NCBI GenBank assembly: GCA_964035575.1
Contig: OZ037930.1
Location: forward strand, 372,001-436,000
Length of the DNA: 64,000 nucleotides
Direction of reading: 5' to 3'
Origin: Rhynchopus sp. YZ270_cl-10
Taxonomy: Eukaryota; Euglenozoa; Diplonemea; Diplonemida; Diplonemidae
The translations under genes and the position numbers were made by a program. The notes beneath the pieces are model-generated. The model saw only the letters and a program-made list of their open reading frames with translations, had not been told where the DNA came from and searched no databases. Shown here one piece after another: positions 54,428 through 63,700 of the stretch. Numbering within the stretch: the stretch's first letter is position 1; each line of letters starts with the position of its first letter.

Positions 54428-55450
54428 CTACTCAATAGCTCTCAATGCTGGAAAGTCGTATGTTTCTAAAGAAGTGCAACCTGCAAGAAAGCTGCTCCCT
54501 ACTTCTGTCACACCACTCAATCCTGCAAAATCGACAGAGGTTAACGACTTGCAACCTGATAAGAAGGCGCCTCCAAGGCTTGTGACATTGCCTAATCCCG
54601 CAAAGTCGATTGAGGTTAATGACGTGCAATTTGCTAAGAAGCCGTCCCCAAGGCTTGTGACACTGTCCAATCCTGCAAAGTTGATGGAGGTTAACGCCGT
54701 GCAACCTGATAAGAAGGTGTATCCAACGCTTGTGACATTGCTCAATCCTCCAAAGTCGATGGAGGTTAACGCCGTGCAATTTGATAAGAAGCTGTCCCCA
54801 AGGCTTGTGACACTGCTCAGTCCCGCAAAGTCGATTGAAGTTAACGACGTGCAATATAATAAGAAGCCATACCCAAGGCTTGTGACACTGCTCAGTCCTG
54901 CAAAGTTGAAGGGCTCAAAAAAAAAAGTGCGCAATGACGTGCAATTGAACAGGAAGAACGCACCTATTTTCGTGACGTTGCGCAACCCAGACAAGTTTAT
55001 TGATACCAATGATGAACACTCAGATAAGAAGTAGTCATCAATCGCAGTAATAGCCAACGGGGCACTCAGATCAAAGCTACGTATGTTAGTCTTTGCGAGG
55101 AACTTGGACGGAATCACAGTCACAACTTCTGCCTGCAGAAACAACTGCGCTACCTTGGGGTCTTCCACACACGCAAGCCTCTCTGGTGTGAGGTCTGTCT
55201 CACCCAATGAACGAAGAGCTGCAATGGCTTCTCGCTTAAAACTTCTAGTCAACACGACTGTGTCGCCAGCACACAGCGCTGTGATGTTGATGTCCTCTCC
55301 TTCGCCGTTCCCTCCGAAGTCCATGTCAAAGGTGTCTTCAGCAAACCCCACTGCAGTTGCCACCTTCCGCCGCAGCTGTTTTGCTGTGTCATCCACATCC
55401 ACATCGACGACGTACGTATTACCATCAAATCCCTCGATGTTGAGTTCCAT
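54428..55450 (-). CDS. Ubiquitin-like/BspA-type LRR protein, member 4
   Basis: 340 residues, the shortest intact member. It starts at ATG 55450 (MELNIEGFDGNTYVVDVDVD) with a ubiquitin-like domain of the VVLTRSFKREAIAALRSLG type. The BspA-like block has fewer 25-residue repeats than member 1. A three-codon insertion (SLRTFFFEPFNFAG) extends a Phe stretch. It ends LRAIE, two residues short of the usual tail. Type-1 5' flank; Q block as 3' flank. Confidence 0.85.
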   Translation of the reverse strand: MELNIEGFDGNTYVVDVDVDDTAKQLRRKVATAVGFAEDTFDMDFGGNGEGEDINITALCAGDTVVLTRSFKREAIAALRSLGETDLTPERLACVEDPKVAQLFLQAEVVTVIPSKFLAKTNIRSFDLSAPLAITAIDDYFLSECSSLVSINLSGLRNVTKIGAFFLFNCTSLRTFFFEPFNFAGLSSVTSLGYGFLLYCTSLTSIDFAGLSSVTSLGDSFLSNCTALTSIDFGGLSNVTSVGYTFLSGCTALTSINFAGLDSVTSLGDGFLANCTSLTSIDFAGLGNVTSLGGAFLSGCKSLTSVDFAGLSGVTEVGSSFLAGCTSLETYDFPALRAIE

Positions 55451-56095
55451 TTGTGTTTTGTGTGTTTTCTGTTGTGGGAGTGGTGGAAGACACAGCCATT
55501 GATAATCCATTCTTCTTTGCGTATGGGCAAAGAGCCTTCGGTAACAGACTCGGCAGGTGATGTCGGTTCGTGGTGCGCGAACAAAAAGAGGAAAATGGTG
55601 AAGAGTATTGTGCCTCTTTCCATATGAGGGTCAACAGGTCAACAGCACAGTGTTTCTAGCGTTGACATCACTTGGTTTCAATCCCTCCCACATGAGCCCA
55701 GCACAGAAGCTGGCACAGTCCCACAGTCCAATGCATGCAAAAGAGAGCTGACAAGAGGGGTTGGGAGAGAAGGGGGGAAAGGGTTCTTACGTTTTCATAT
55801 CTGTGGGGATCACGTGAATGAAATGGACAAAGCAAAGTATGGTCAAATGCGCATGGTGTGGCAATGCGCCTTGAGTGGAAAATAACAACAAAAACAGCAA
55901 ACAAAAGAAACAAGGAAACAAGAGAGAAGGCAGACAAGACACAGAGCAAAGCGGGTCATCCCGCGCCCGTGTGTTGTCAGTTGTCTCTCCTGTCATGCAG
56001 GTGTGTACCACAGGCAAGACTCGCGTGGTCGAAACACAACACTGCAGAAAATGCAATAAAGGAGAAAGTATTTGACAGAATAAGAAAAAGATAAT
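55451..56095. repeat. Type-1 5' flank, copy upstream of member 4
   Basis: Nearly identical to 28669-29290, including the end AGAATAAGAAAAAGATAATTG; homology stops at 56097. A 17-bp insertion (CTTTCCATATGAGGGTC) near 55616-55632 separates the two. Confidence 0.8.
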
Positions 56096-56145
56096 TGTGA
56101 CAAAGGATGGTGCTGTCCTCTCCCAGCAAGATCAGAACAGCTCAC

Positions 56146-56931
56146 CTACTTTGTGGACTTGCCAGACTTACCAGTGATGAGGTGCTCGTGGCAGCAGGCA
56201 GGGCAGTTCGTCCCTCCGTTGTTGGGGTCGCATGAGTCGTCCGTGTCATCACGGCAGATGTGCAGGAAGTTTCCGTGGTTAAGAACGGAGCACTCGCCCT
56301 GATAGTAGTCCGTTGCGTACACGTCGTACTGGTCGCACGCCGGCATGCCGTAGCACACAAACAGGTCCTCGCACGTCGGTGCGTTGTCGCACACTGGCGC
56401 AACCCCGCCCACGCTCTGCAGACACATCAGGTCACCGTTGTCGCAGAAGCAGCGCTGGCACTCGTGTGGGCCTTCGTTCATCCCCGACCACCCGTGTGCA
56501 ACAGACGTCCCGCACTGCAGTGCACACCCCATCTTCGCCGCACACGCTGTCGGTGCAGTGCATGTGTTCTGTGTGCACGACAGCACACCGTGCGCACACG
56601 TGCACGTGTTGCAGTTATTCGACCCCATGTCGCTTCCACTCCAGCCGTGCGGCACCACCTCATCCGGGCACGCAAGCGTGCACGTCGCACCACACGCAGC
56701 ACCAGGCAGGTTGCACGGGGGCAGCACTCCACCCACACCACTCAGACACATCAAGTCACCGTTGTCGCAGATGCACCGGTGGCAGCCACTTGGGCCCTCG
56801 TCGCTTCCGCTCCAACCATGCGGCACACCCGTCCCACATGCAAGCCTGCACCCCATGGAAAGCGCCGGAGTACTGTGCTGTGCCACCACTGTGGCACAGA
56901 GAGACGCAAGACACAGCAGGGCTGCCTTCAT
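56146..56931 (-). CDS. Secreted cysteine-rich protein with three repeats
   Basis: 261 residues from ATG 56931. Residues 1-18 are a signal peptide (MKAALLCLASLCATVVAQ). Three repeats of about 50 residues follow, each built on C-x-CGT-x-VPHGWSG-x-DEGP-xx-C-xx-C-x-CDNGDLMC. The middle one (GWSGSDMGSNNCNTCTC, CTQNTC) fits the CNxCxC...CTxxxC pattern of pacifastin-type protease inhibitor modules. The C-terminal 75 residues hold another ten cysteines in a different pattern (CEDLFVCYGMPACDQ, CPACCHEH). It is expected to be exported and heavily disulfide bonded. Protease inhibition is a guess from the pattern. Single exon; it sits between two BspA-like genes. Confidence 0.8.
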   Translation of the reverse strand: MKAALLCLASLCATVVAQHSTPALSMGCRLACGTGVPHGWSGSDEGPSGCHRCICDNGDLMCLSGVGGVLPPCNLPGAACGATCTLACPDEVVPHGWSGSDMGSNNCNTCTCAHGVLSCTQNTCTAPTACAAKMGCALQCGTSVAHGWSGMNEGPHECQRCFCDNGDLMCLQSVGGVAPVCDNAPTCEDLFVCYGMPACDQYDVYATDYYQGECSVLNHGNFLHICRDDTDDSCDPNNGGTNCPACCHEHLITGKSGKSTK

Positions 56932-57391
56932 TGTGTGGTTGTGTTTTGGTTTTGAGATATCTGTGAGGGTGGTGGTTTATCGGGTGGAGAAGTAGAAGCA
57001 GAGGAAGCACAACTTAGAGGGGACAGAGTCTTTTCAATGGTTTGAAGAATAAAAAAACTTTGACATATAAAAAGAGGGGAGCAAAACGAGGGGGAAACGC
57101 CCCCCACCCGAACACACAACTTTCACTAAAAATACACAAAAAAAGCTCATCCCACCCACCCACCCCATTCTCTGCCAAAGCGACTCTTCACAGAACACTC
57201 TGTGTGCCATGCACACTACCACGATGCATCGCAGTGTGCTCCACTTCGAAGCTCATCCAACCTGATTCCTTGTTGATGACCACTTCCAAACCCTCCCCCC
57301 CTTTCAACACATCACCACCACCTTAAAACCCTGCTCCTGTTGTGCCACCAGCACCGAACCCTCAAACCTTGCCGTTGCCTCAGAGTCACTT

Positions 57392-58630
57392 CTATCTGCC
57401 CTCAATAGCTCTCAATGCTGGAAAGTCGTATGTTTCTAAAGAAGTGCAACCTTCAAGAAACTCGCTCCCTACTTGTGTCACACCACTTAGTCCTGCAAAG
57501 TCGATGGAGGTTAACTCTTTGCAACCTGATAAGAAGAAGTCACCAAGATTTGTGACACTTCCCAATCCTGCAAAGTCGATTGAAGTTAACGACGTGCAAC
57601 CAGATAAGAAGTTGTTCCCAAGGCTGGTGACGCTGCTTAATCCTGAAAAGTCGATTGAAGTCAACGACGTGCAACCTGCTAAAAAGCCGTCCCCAAGGCT
57701 TGTGACACTTCCCAACCCTGCAAAGTCGATTGAAATTAACGACGTGCAACAAAATAAGAAGCGATATCCAAGGCTTGTGACACTGCTCAATGCTGCAAAG
57801 TTGATTGAAGTCAACGACTTACAAAAATATAAGAAGCTGTCCCCAAGGCTTGTAACATTGCCCAAACCTGCAAAGTCGATTGAGGTCAACGACGTGCAAT
57901 ATGAGAAGAAGAACTCCCCAAGGCTGGTGACACTTCCCAATCCTGCAAAGTCGATTGAGGTTAACGACGTGCAACCTGAGAAGAAGCCGGTGTCAACGCA
58001 TGTGACACTTCCCAATCCTGCAAAATCGATTGAAGTCAACGCCGTGCAACCTGCTAAGAAGCCCTCCTCAAGGCTTGTGACACGTACCAATCCTGAAAAG
58101 TCAAAAGTGCGCAATGACTTGCAATTCTCCAGGAAGTACCGACCTATTGTCGTGACGTTACGCAACCCAGACAAGTTTATTGATACCAGTGAGGAACACC
58201 TGGATAAGAAGAAGTCATCAATCGCAGTAATAGCCAACGGGGCACTCAGATCAAGGCTACGTAAATTAGTGCGTGCGAGGAACTTGGACGGAATCACAGT
58301 CACAACTTCTGCCTGCAGAAACAACTGCGCTACCTTGGGGTCTTCCACACACGCAAGCCTTTCTGGTGTGAGGTCTCTCTCACCCAATGAACGAAGAGCT
58401 GCAATGGCTTCTTGCTTAAAACTTCTAGTCAACACGACTGTGTCGCCAGCACTCAGCGCTGTGATGTTGATGTCCTCTCCTTCGCCGTTCCCTCCGAAGT
58501 CCATGCCAAAGGTGTCTTCAGCAAACCCCACTGCAGTTGCCACCTTCCGCCGCAGCTGCTTTGCTGTGTCATCCACATCCACATCGACGACGTACGTATT
58601 ACCATCAAATCCCTCGATGTTGAGTTCCAT
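57392..58630 (-). CDS. Ubiquitin-like/BspA-type LRR protein, member 5
   Basis: 412 residues from ATG 58630 (MELNIEGFDGNTYVVDVDVD). Ubiquitin-like N-terminus of the VVLTRSFKQEAIAAL type, then 25-residue BspA-like repeats. The opening repeats lack the EPFNFAG unit of other members (SLRTFDFSGLVRVTSLEEG instead). It ends in the full family tail PALRAIEGR. The region left of it (57190-57391) matches 21420-21628, next to the fragment at 21629. Intact. Confidence 0.85.
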   Translation of the reverse strand: MELNIEGFDGNTYVVDVDVDDTAKQLRRKVATAVGFAEDTFGMDFGGNGEGEDINITALSAGDTVVLTRSFKQEAIAALRSLGERDLTPERLACVEDPKVAQLFLQAEVVTVIPSKFLARTNLRSLDLSAPLAITAIDDFFLSRCSSLVSINLSGLRNVTTIGRYFLENCKSLRTFDFSGLVRVTSLEEGFLAGCTALTSIDFAGLGSVTCVDTGFFSGCTSLTSIDFAGLGSVTSLGEFFFSYCTSLTSIDFAGLGNVTSLGDSFLYFCKSLTSINFAALSSVTSLGYRFLFCCTSLISIDFAGLGSVTSLGDGFLAGCTSLTSIDFSGLSSVTSLGNNFLSGCTSLTSIDFAGLGSVTNLGDFFLSGCKELTSIDFAGLSGVTQVGSEFLEGCTSLETYDFPALRAIEGR

Positions 58631-59269
58631 TTGTGTTTTGTGTTTCGTGTTTTGTGTGTTTTCTGTTGTGGGAGTGGTGGAAGACACAGCCATTGATAAT
58701 CCATTCTTCTTTGCGTATGGGCAAAGAGCCTTCGGTAACAGACTCGGCAGGTGATGTCGGTTCGTGGTGCGCCAACAAAAAGAGGAAAATGGTGAAGAGT
58801 ATTGTGACAGGTCAACAGCACAGTGTTTCTAGCGTTGACATCACTTGGTTTCAATCCCTCCCACATGAGCCCAGCACAGAAGCTGGCACAGTCCCACAGT
58901 CCAATGCATGCAAAAGAGACCTGACAAGAGGGGTTGGGAGAGAAGAAACACCTGCCGATGTGGGCCATGGGCATGGAGGGGAACGAATATCTCAAAAAAA
59001 AGGGGGGGGAAGGTGTTCTTCATTTTTTTCTTCTGGTTATGGTGGTTGTGCTCTGCCGTGAGTGGCAGAGGGATAATAATGCGCAGTGTGCAGGGATGTG
59101 CGTAGACTAACATGGAAGGACACTGCGAGAAACTGGGCAGCTCCGTGATCACATGACAGAGTGGTTCTTATGGACTACGTTGCGGGTGCTACAGAAAAAG
59201 AAAGTCTAATAAGATAGGAAAGCGTGTGCGATGAATGTGCCACTCTGACACACACATCTAAAAAAAAAG

Positions 59270-59316
59270 GTTTGTATCATCAGATGACCCGGAGCCTTCT
59301 CGTCATTGGTCACATC
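59270..59316 (+). repeat. H-family stem-loop, copy H12
   Basis: ATCAGATGACCCGGAGCC, TTCTCGTC, ATTGGTCACATCA. GATGACC/GGTCACATC can pair in part. The loop keeps TCTCGT. Confidence 0.5.
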
Positions 59317-59402
59317 AATTTACAACAAAAAAAAAATTGCAAGTTGAACCTCAAGCCGCACTACTGAAGCCACCTTGCAAAAAAAACCCCCAAAAAAAAA
59401 AA

Positions 59403-59448
59403 TGTAGGTAAGAGATGGCCCTAAGCCTCGCGTGCTTAGTTGCCTACA
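59403..59448 (+). repeat. H-family stem-loop, copy H13
   Basis: Inner stem CTAAGC/GCTTAG and loop CTCGCGT as in the family. The outer stem is GTAGGTAA/TTGCCTAC, entirely different from other copies yet still paired. Confidence 0.7.
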
Positions 59449-59531
59449 ACAAATAAAAATAAAAATAAAGAGTAGTTGAAACGTGCGAAAACGCATCTCA
59501 GTCGAGCTTCGTGCTCATGCAAAGGGTGGAA

Positions 59532-59590
59532 CGTGAGTGATCCGTACCGTAAGAGAACGGAGGCGGTTCACAACCGCTCGGCGAATCACG
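59532..59590 (+). repeat. P-family element, copy P2 (three-way junction)
   Basis: Outer stem CGTGA/TCACG encloses hairpins CCGT/ACGG and GCGGTT/AACCGC. The second hairpin, with tip GGTTCACAACC, is reminiscent of a tRNA T-arm, but no anticodon arm is apparent. Confidence 0.5.
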
Positions 59591-60519
59591 CAACCTCGCG
59601 AAAAAAAAAGGGGGGGGGCACCAGTCGGATCGCAAGACCCGGATGGACTACACAACACGAGCCGCCAGGGCTAGTAACAAAAAGAGAAGTTGAAAGTGCA
59701 AACACCTCAAACAAAAAAAAGGGTTAGGGAGGCAGGGGTAAGGGGTCAATTCGTATACGATAGAAAACTATGCACTGGGAGTGGGGGTATTGCTTTGCTT
59801 CTCTTCTTCTTCTTCTTCTTCTTTTTCTTCTTCTTCTGGCAAAACGCAAAATGCAAAAGAAAAAGAGCCAGTTTTGATGCAACGTAGCGTGCTGTGTATT
59901 TTACCCGCAGCACCATTTCCACCGCATCCTGACCACACACTCAACACGAAAACCTCAATACTAAAGGGCAAATCCTGACTACGAGCGCATTACGGGCTCT
60001 AATATGCGCCCCTGTCCGTAGGGATTATGAGCACATTTTCCCAGAATTTTCCTATGCTCACATTGGCACCTTACGTATATAAAAATACATACAAACGACG
60101 GTGTGTGTATCAATGACACTCAAAAATACCAAAAAAAAAACACAAATACCATGTGTTCAGTTTTTGTTGTGGTATATATTTTCCTTTCTCAACGAAAGGA
60201 AAAAAGGAAATTATTGAGACGAAAACCTATAAAAAAACCCCCCGATTGGCCACCTTTAATAAGATGGTAGAAAACAACAAAACAAAAATGTCAAAACGAA
60301 CGTGGTGAACTTGATAAACGTTTGCCAGACCCTCTACGGGAGTAAGCCACGGCTATCATAAGATTCAGAGGAAAAAAAAAACAAAACTAATCGAGAGAAA
60401 GAAAAACGTCAAAAATCGTTGAAAAGGGCACCTACGAAACATGTAGTATAGTAGTTCCCATTTTTTTTTTACCCAGCGAAGAGCGAATTACTCGAATAAG
60501 CCAAGAAATCACCATTTCG

Positions 60520-60578
60520 CAAGGCAAAACTGATGTCTCTGCGGGGTTTTATCGTAACCTCCCCCAGAGAAGCACTTC
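60520..60578 (+). repeat. R-family element, partial copy R4
   Basis: Arm TCTCTG/CAGAGA with tip GGGTTTTATCGTAACC and trailing GCACTTC match the 3' half of R2; the 5' half is degraded. Confidence 0.45.
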
Positions 60579-60592
60579 AAAAAAAAATATAA

Positions 60593-60740
60593 AAACACAC
60601 AGGAAGGCAGGAAATGAACTACCACACAAAAAAGTATAGTTGAAGTTCAAATCCTTCTCGTGAACATGAAAATTGATGTACCTTGTGAACAATGTACCTT
60701 TGGTACAGGAACAACCCATTTCGTGGTTTACATCTGATAT
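60593..60740. repeat. Q block, copy 2
   Basis: Partner of 54204-54366. It lies 13-160 nt past the stop codon of the gene at 60753-63996, so both copies are in gene 3' flanks, in the same orientation relative to the gene. Confidence 0.7.
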
Positions 60741-60752
60741 GCGAAAAATAAC

Positions 60753-63700
60753 CTAACGAGACAACTTACTCGTTGCCGCTGCCACAGCCCGCTCCTTCAG
60801 GAGCGCAGCATGGTGCAGATCCATTGCCCGCGCGATGAAGGGCAGGAAGAACCGAGTATTCCCATCCCGCGGGAGCAGCCCTAGGAACACCTTCAAGGGA
60901 AGATGCGCACTGAGGAAGGAGAACACTGCCGACACCGTCGCCTCTTGGTTCACACCCCCTCCTCCCCCTTCCAGCAGCCTCTGCGTGAGCACACCCCACG
61001 CATCCGCATCCTTCCCGCAATGGTGTTCGGCAACCTGCAGCAAGACCTGCGGTGTCACGCACCCCTGCAAAACGCTGACCACTCTCTCCGCACATCCACT
61101 CCCTGCAAGCAGCAAGGACGCCAAGGAGGCTAGACCACGGCAGCAGCCACCTTCGGGTTCCGCTTCCGCCTCCGCCACCACCGCGGAGATGAGGTTGGCA
61201 GGCAACGAAAAGCGTTCTGCCAAACAGTGCAGTGCATGCATGACACACCGCAACGCAGCGCCTGCCTGTTTCCTTAACGTCGCCCCGGTTAACGCAACAA
61301 AGAACGTCTCGGGGCCTTCCACAGAGTCCGTCCCCACGCACATTGCTGCAACCCACCCATCCCTTTCAGTGGAAATGGCAGGCACGGTGGCGTACATCGG
61401 CAGGAGCGTGCCCTTCAGGGAGGCTGTTGCAAGGCAGAATCGTGCCGGTGTTGCAGGCTGCAGAGTGTCGTCGTCCTCAGAGGAGTCATCCTTGGTGAAG
61501 GCAAATGGGGGCTTCGCTTCGGGGCCTGTGAAAGGGGGGGTTTGAAAAAAAAACACAGTGGATATTGCAACACAACCGAGGCAACTACACTACTCCAAAC
61601 AATTAAAAATGAAGAAATTTAAATGGTATTTTTGCGACATACTCGCAAAGTCGCCCCCTTGCATGCCCTCATCAAAGGCGTCGAGCTGCAGGTTTAGATC
61701 GTAGAAGTCGTCTTCAGCGTCGTCGTCGTCCTCTAATGGTGCAGCATCTTCTTTGGCTAGGGCAAGGATGTGCGAGGCTAGGTCTACCTGTCGTGGGGAG
61801 GAGGGAGGAGGAAGAGGTAGAGAAGAGTGATGTGGGAAAAGAAAGAAAAGTTTATAAGATGATCCTAAGCTTCTCTCGTGCTTAGTCTGATTAGATTACT
61901 TAATGTTTTGAACATTGGTTATTCATCAATCTTTTTTGTTGCATTTTCTCTCGTGCTTAGTCACCTTAAAAGTGAAGTTATTGATGCAGGCACCTCCCGC
62001 AGACCCACTGTACGAATGCCAGCTGCATGAAAGCACAAAAAAAAAAAGAAGAAGAGCGAGAATTTTTTTCGTAGAATTTTATGTTTGGTTCGGAACCCAA
62101 ATTTCCCTTTTCTCTAATCCTCCTTCTACTCATTATTATTGGGAAGGAAAAGTCCCCAAAAATTTCCACTTTTCCCCGATTCAATATTTTTTAGTAGCAT
62201 ACCATCTCCCTCAGTGCAACCACCGCAGCGAGCCCTGAAACCGCACTGCAGAGGGTATCGCTTTTGGGTGTGTCGGGTGTGCTCTGTTCCGGTTGTGTAC
62301 ACTGCCGGAGCACTTCATCGCAGGACTCGACACTTCTCACTTGACGCATATGGGGAAGACCGCCTCTGGCATCCCCATCCACACCCACCACTCCGTCAAC
62401 AAAGCTCTGCCCACGCACCCCCGATGCTTCTCTCTGCAATGCTGCCCCTTCCGGCTCAACTTCTGACGATATTATCGACAAAAACCGAAGCGTCAACAAA
62501 CCACGTTTCGCCTTTGGAGTAAGCTGTAGTAAACGCAGTGCGGAGGAAACCGGAAAGGTATACCTCTCACGCAAGGCACGCAACAACGGCACCAATAGCC
62601 ATGGGAAGTACAATGCAATCACAGCACCGACGCTGTGCTCTATGGATTCAAACTGTCGTTTTGCACCCCCTCCTCCTCCTCCTCCTCCTTCCCCCTCCCC
62701 TTCCCCATCTCTATCCTCGCTTTCTTCCAAAAGCTGCGCTAACCCACCATTTGATGTAGCAAACCCGATCTCCATCTCAGTAAGGCACTGAAAGAAGGGT
62801 TCAAACCCTGAGGAGGAAGAGGAGGAAGAATTTTCCTTTACCCGAGAAAGTTTCGCGGAGAACGTTGCGAGCGGGGTTTCCGGGTGATCCTCTGGATGCA
62901 CATCGTTGTACCAAAGGTGCTGCGACGCAGCGGCAAGCTCAATCAGCGCGGGACCATCTATATCGACCCATACGTCAACGCAGTCGGCAATCCTATTGCT
63001 TTCGAGCAGAAGATACCCCAACACAAAAATTTCGTTGAAGCAAGGTGTCAACGCGATGTACCGAGGCTCTGGCTGTTCTTCTCCATAATCTTCAGGTTCT
63101 GATCCATCATAGGATCTGGTCCGCAAGGATTGCGCAGTATGTTTCGAACCCTCCGTTCCTCCCCCCCTCGCGGCACGGTGCGCCTCTCTCCGATTCATAA
63201 CACTCCTCAGCAATTCTGTCGCAACATTTGGAGAAAAACACCGTCCTCCGCCATTAGCCCTACCCAACCAGGACCTCCACACAACATGCACCAAACGTTC
63301 ACATGCAAACGCAGCATAGAAGTTAATGATACTGTTCCCATGGTCTTCTTGGACCACCGGAGGCAAAGGGGTCTGGCTGTTGTGGTGTGCAAAAGGGGAG
63401 TTCAGCTCTGCAGCGCTCAGCGCAATGGAAGGGAAGGTAGGTGCAGGTTGTACCGGGGAGGCGGGTTGGATAAGCATAGTGCTCAGCAGTGCGCGAGGTT
63501 TTGTCGGAGAAAACAAAACTGCGTGAAGATAGTTCAACACCCCAATCTGATCTTTTCCGAGAACCTGAGTGACCCGCTTGAGGGGGCGGTCTGAAAAGGC
63601 AAAGAAAAACCATGGGGTAAACGCAAACCCAACGGGCTCCTGGATTGCCGCCGACAGCGCGGAGGACGGTACAATCCCTGATGCAGAAGGTGTCGGTGTC

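Larger units (their letters stand above)
58631..60592. other. Gene-free spacer with stem-loop elements
   Basis: Starts with 300 bp of type-1 flank. It then holds an M-like loop at 59232-59263 (GATGAATGTG/CACATC), H12, a diverged H copy with perfect TTGCAAG/CTTGCAA ends (about 59338-59381), H13, P2, a TTC-rich tract and R4. No coding frame is supported. Confidence 0.5.

Noticed and set aside
59768-59971. Small ORFs in the TTC-rich tract
   Set aside because: Low-complexity repeats (EEEEKEEEEEEE) in both strands without other support.
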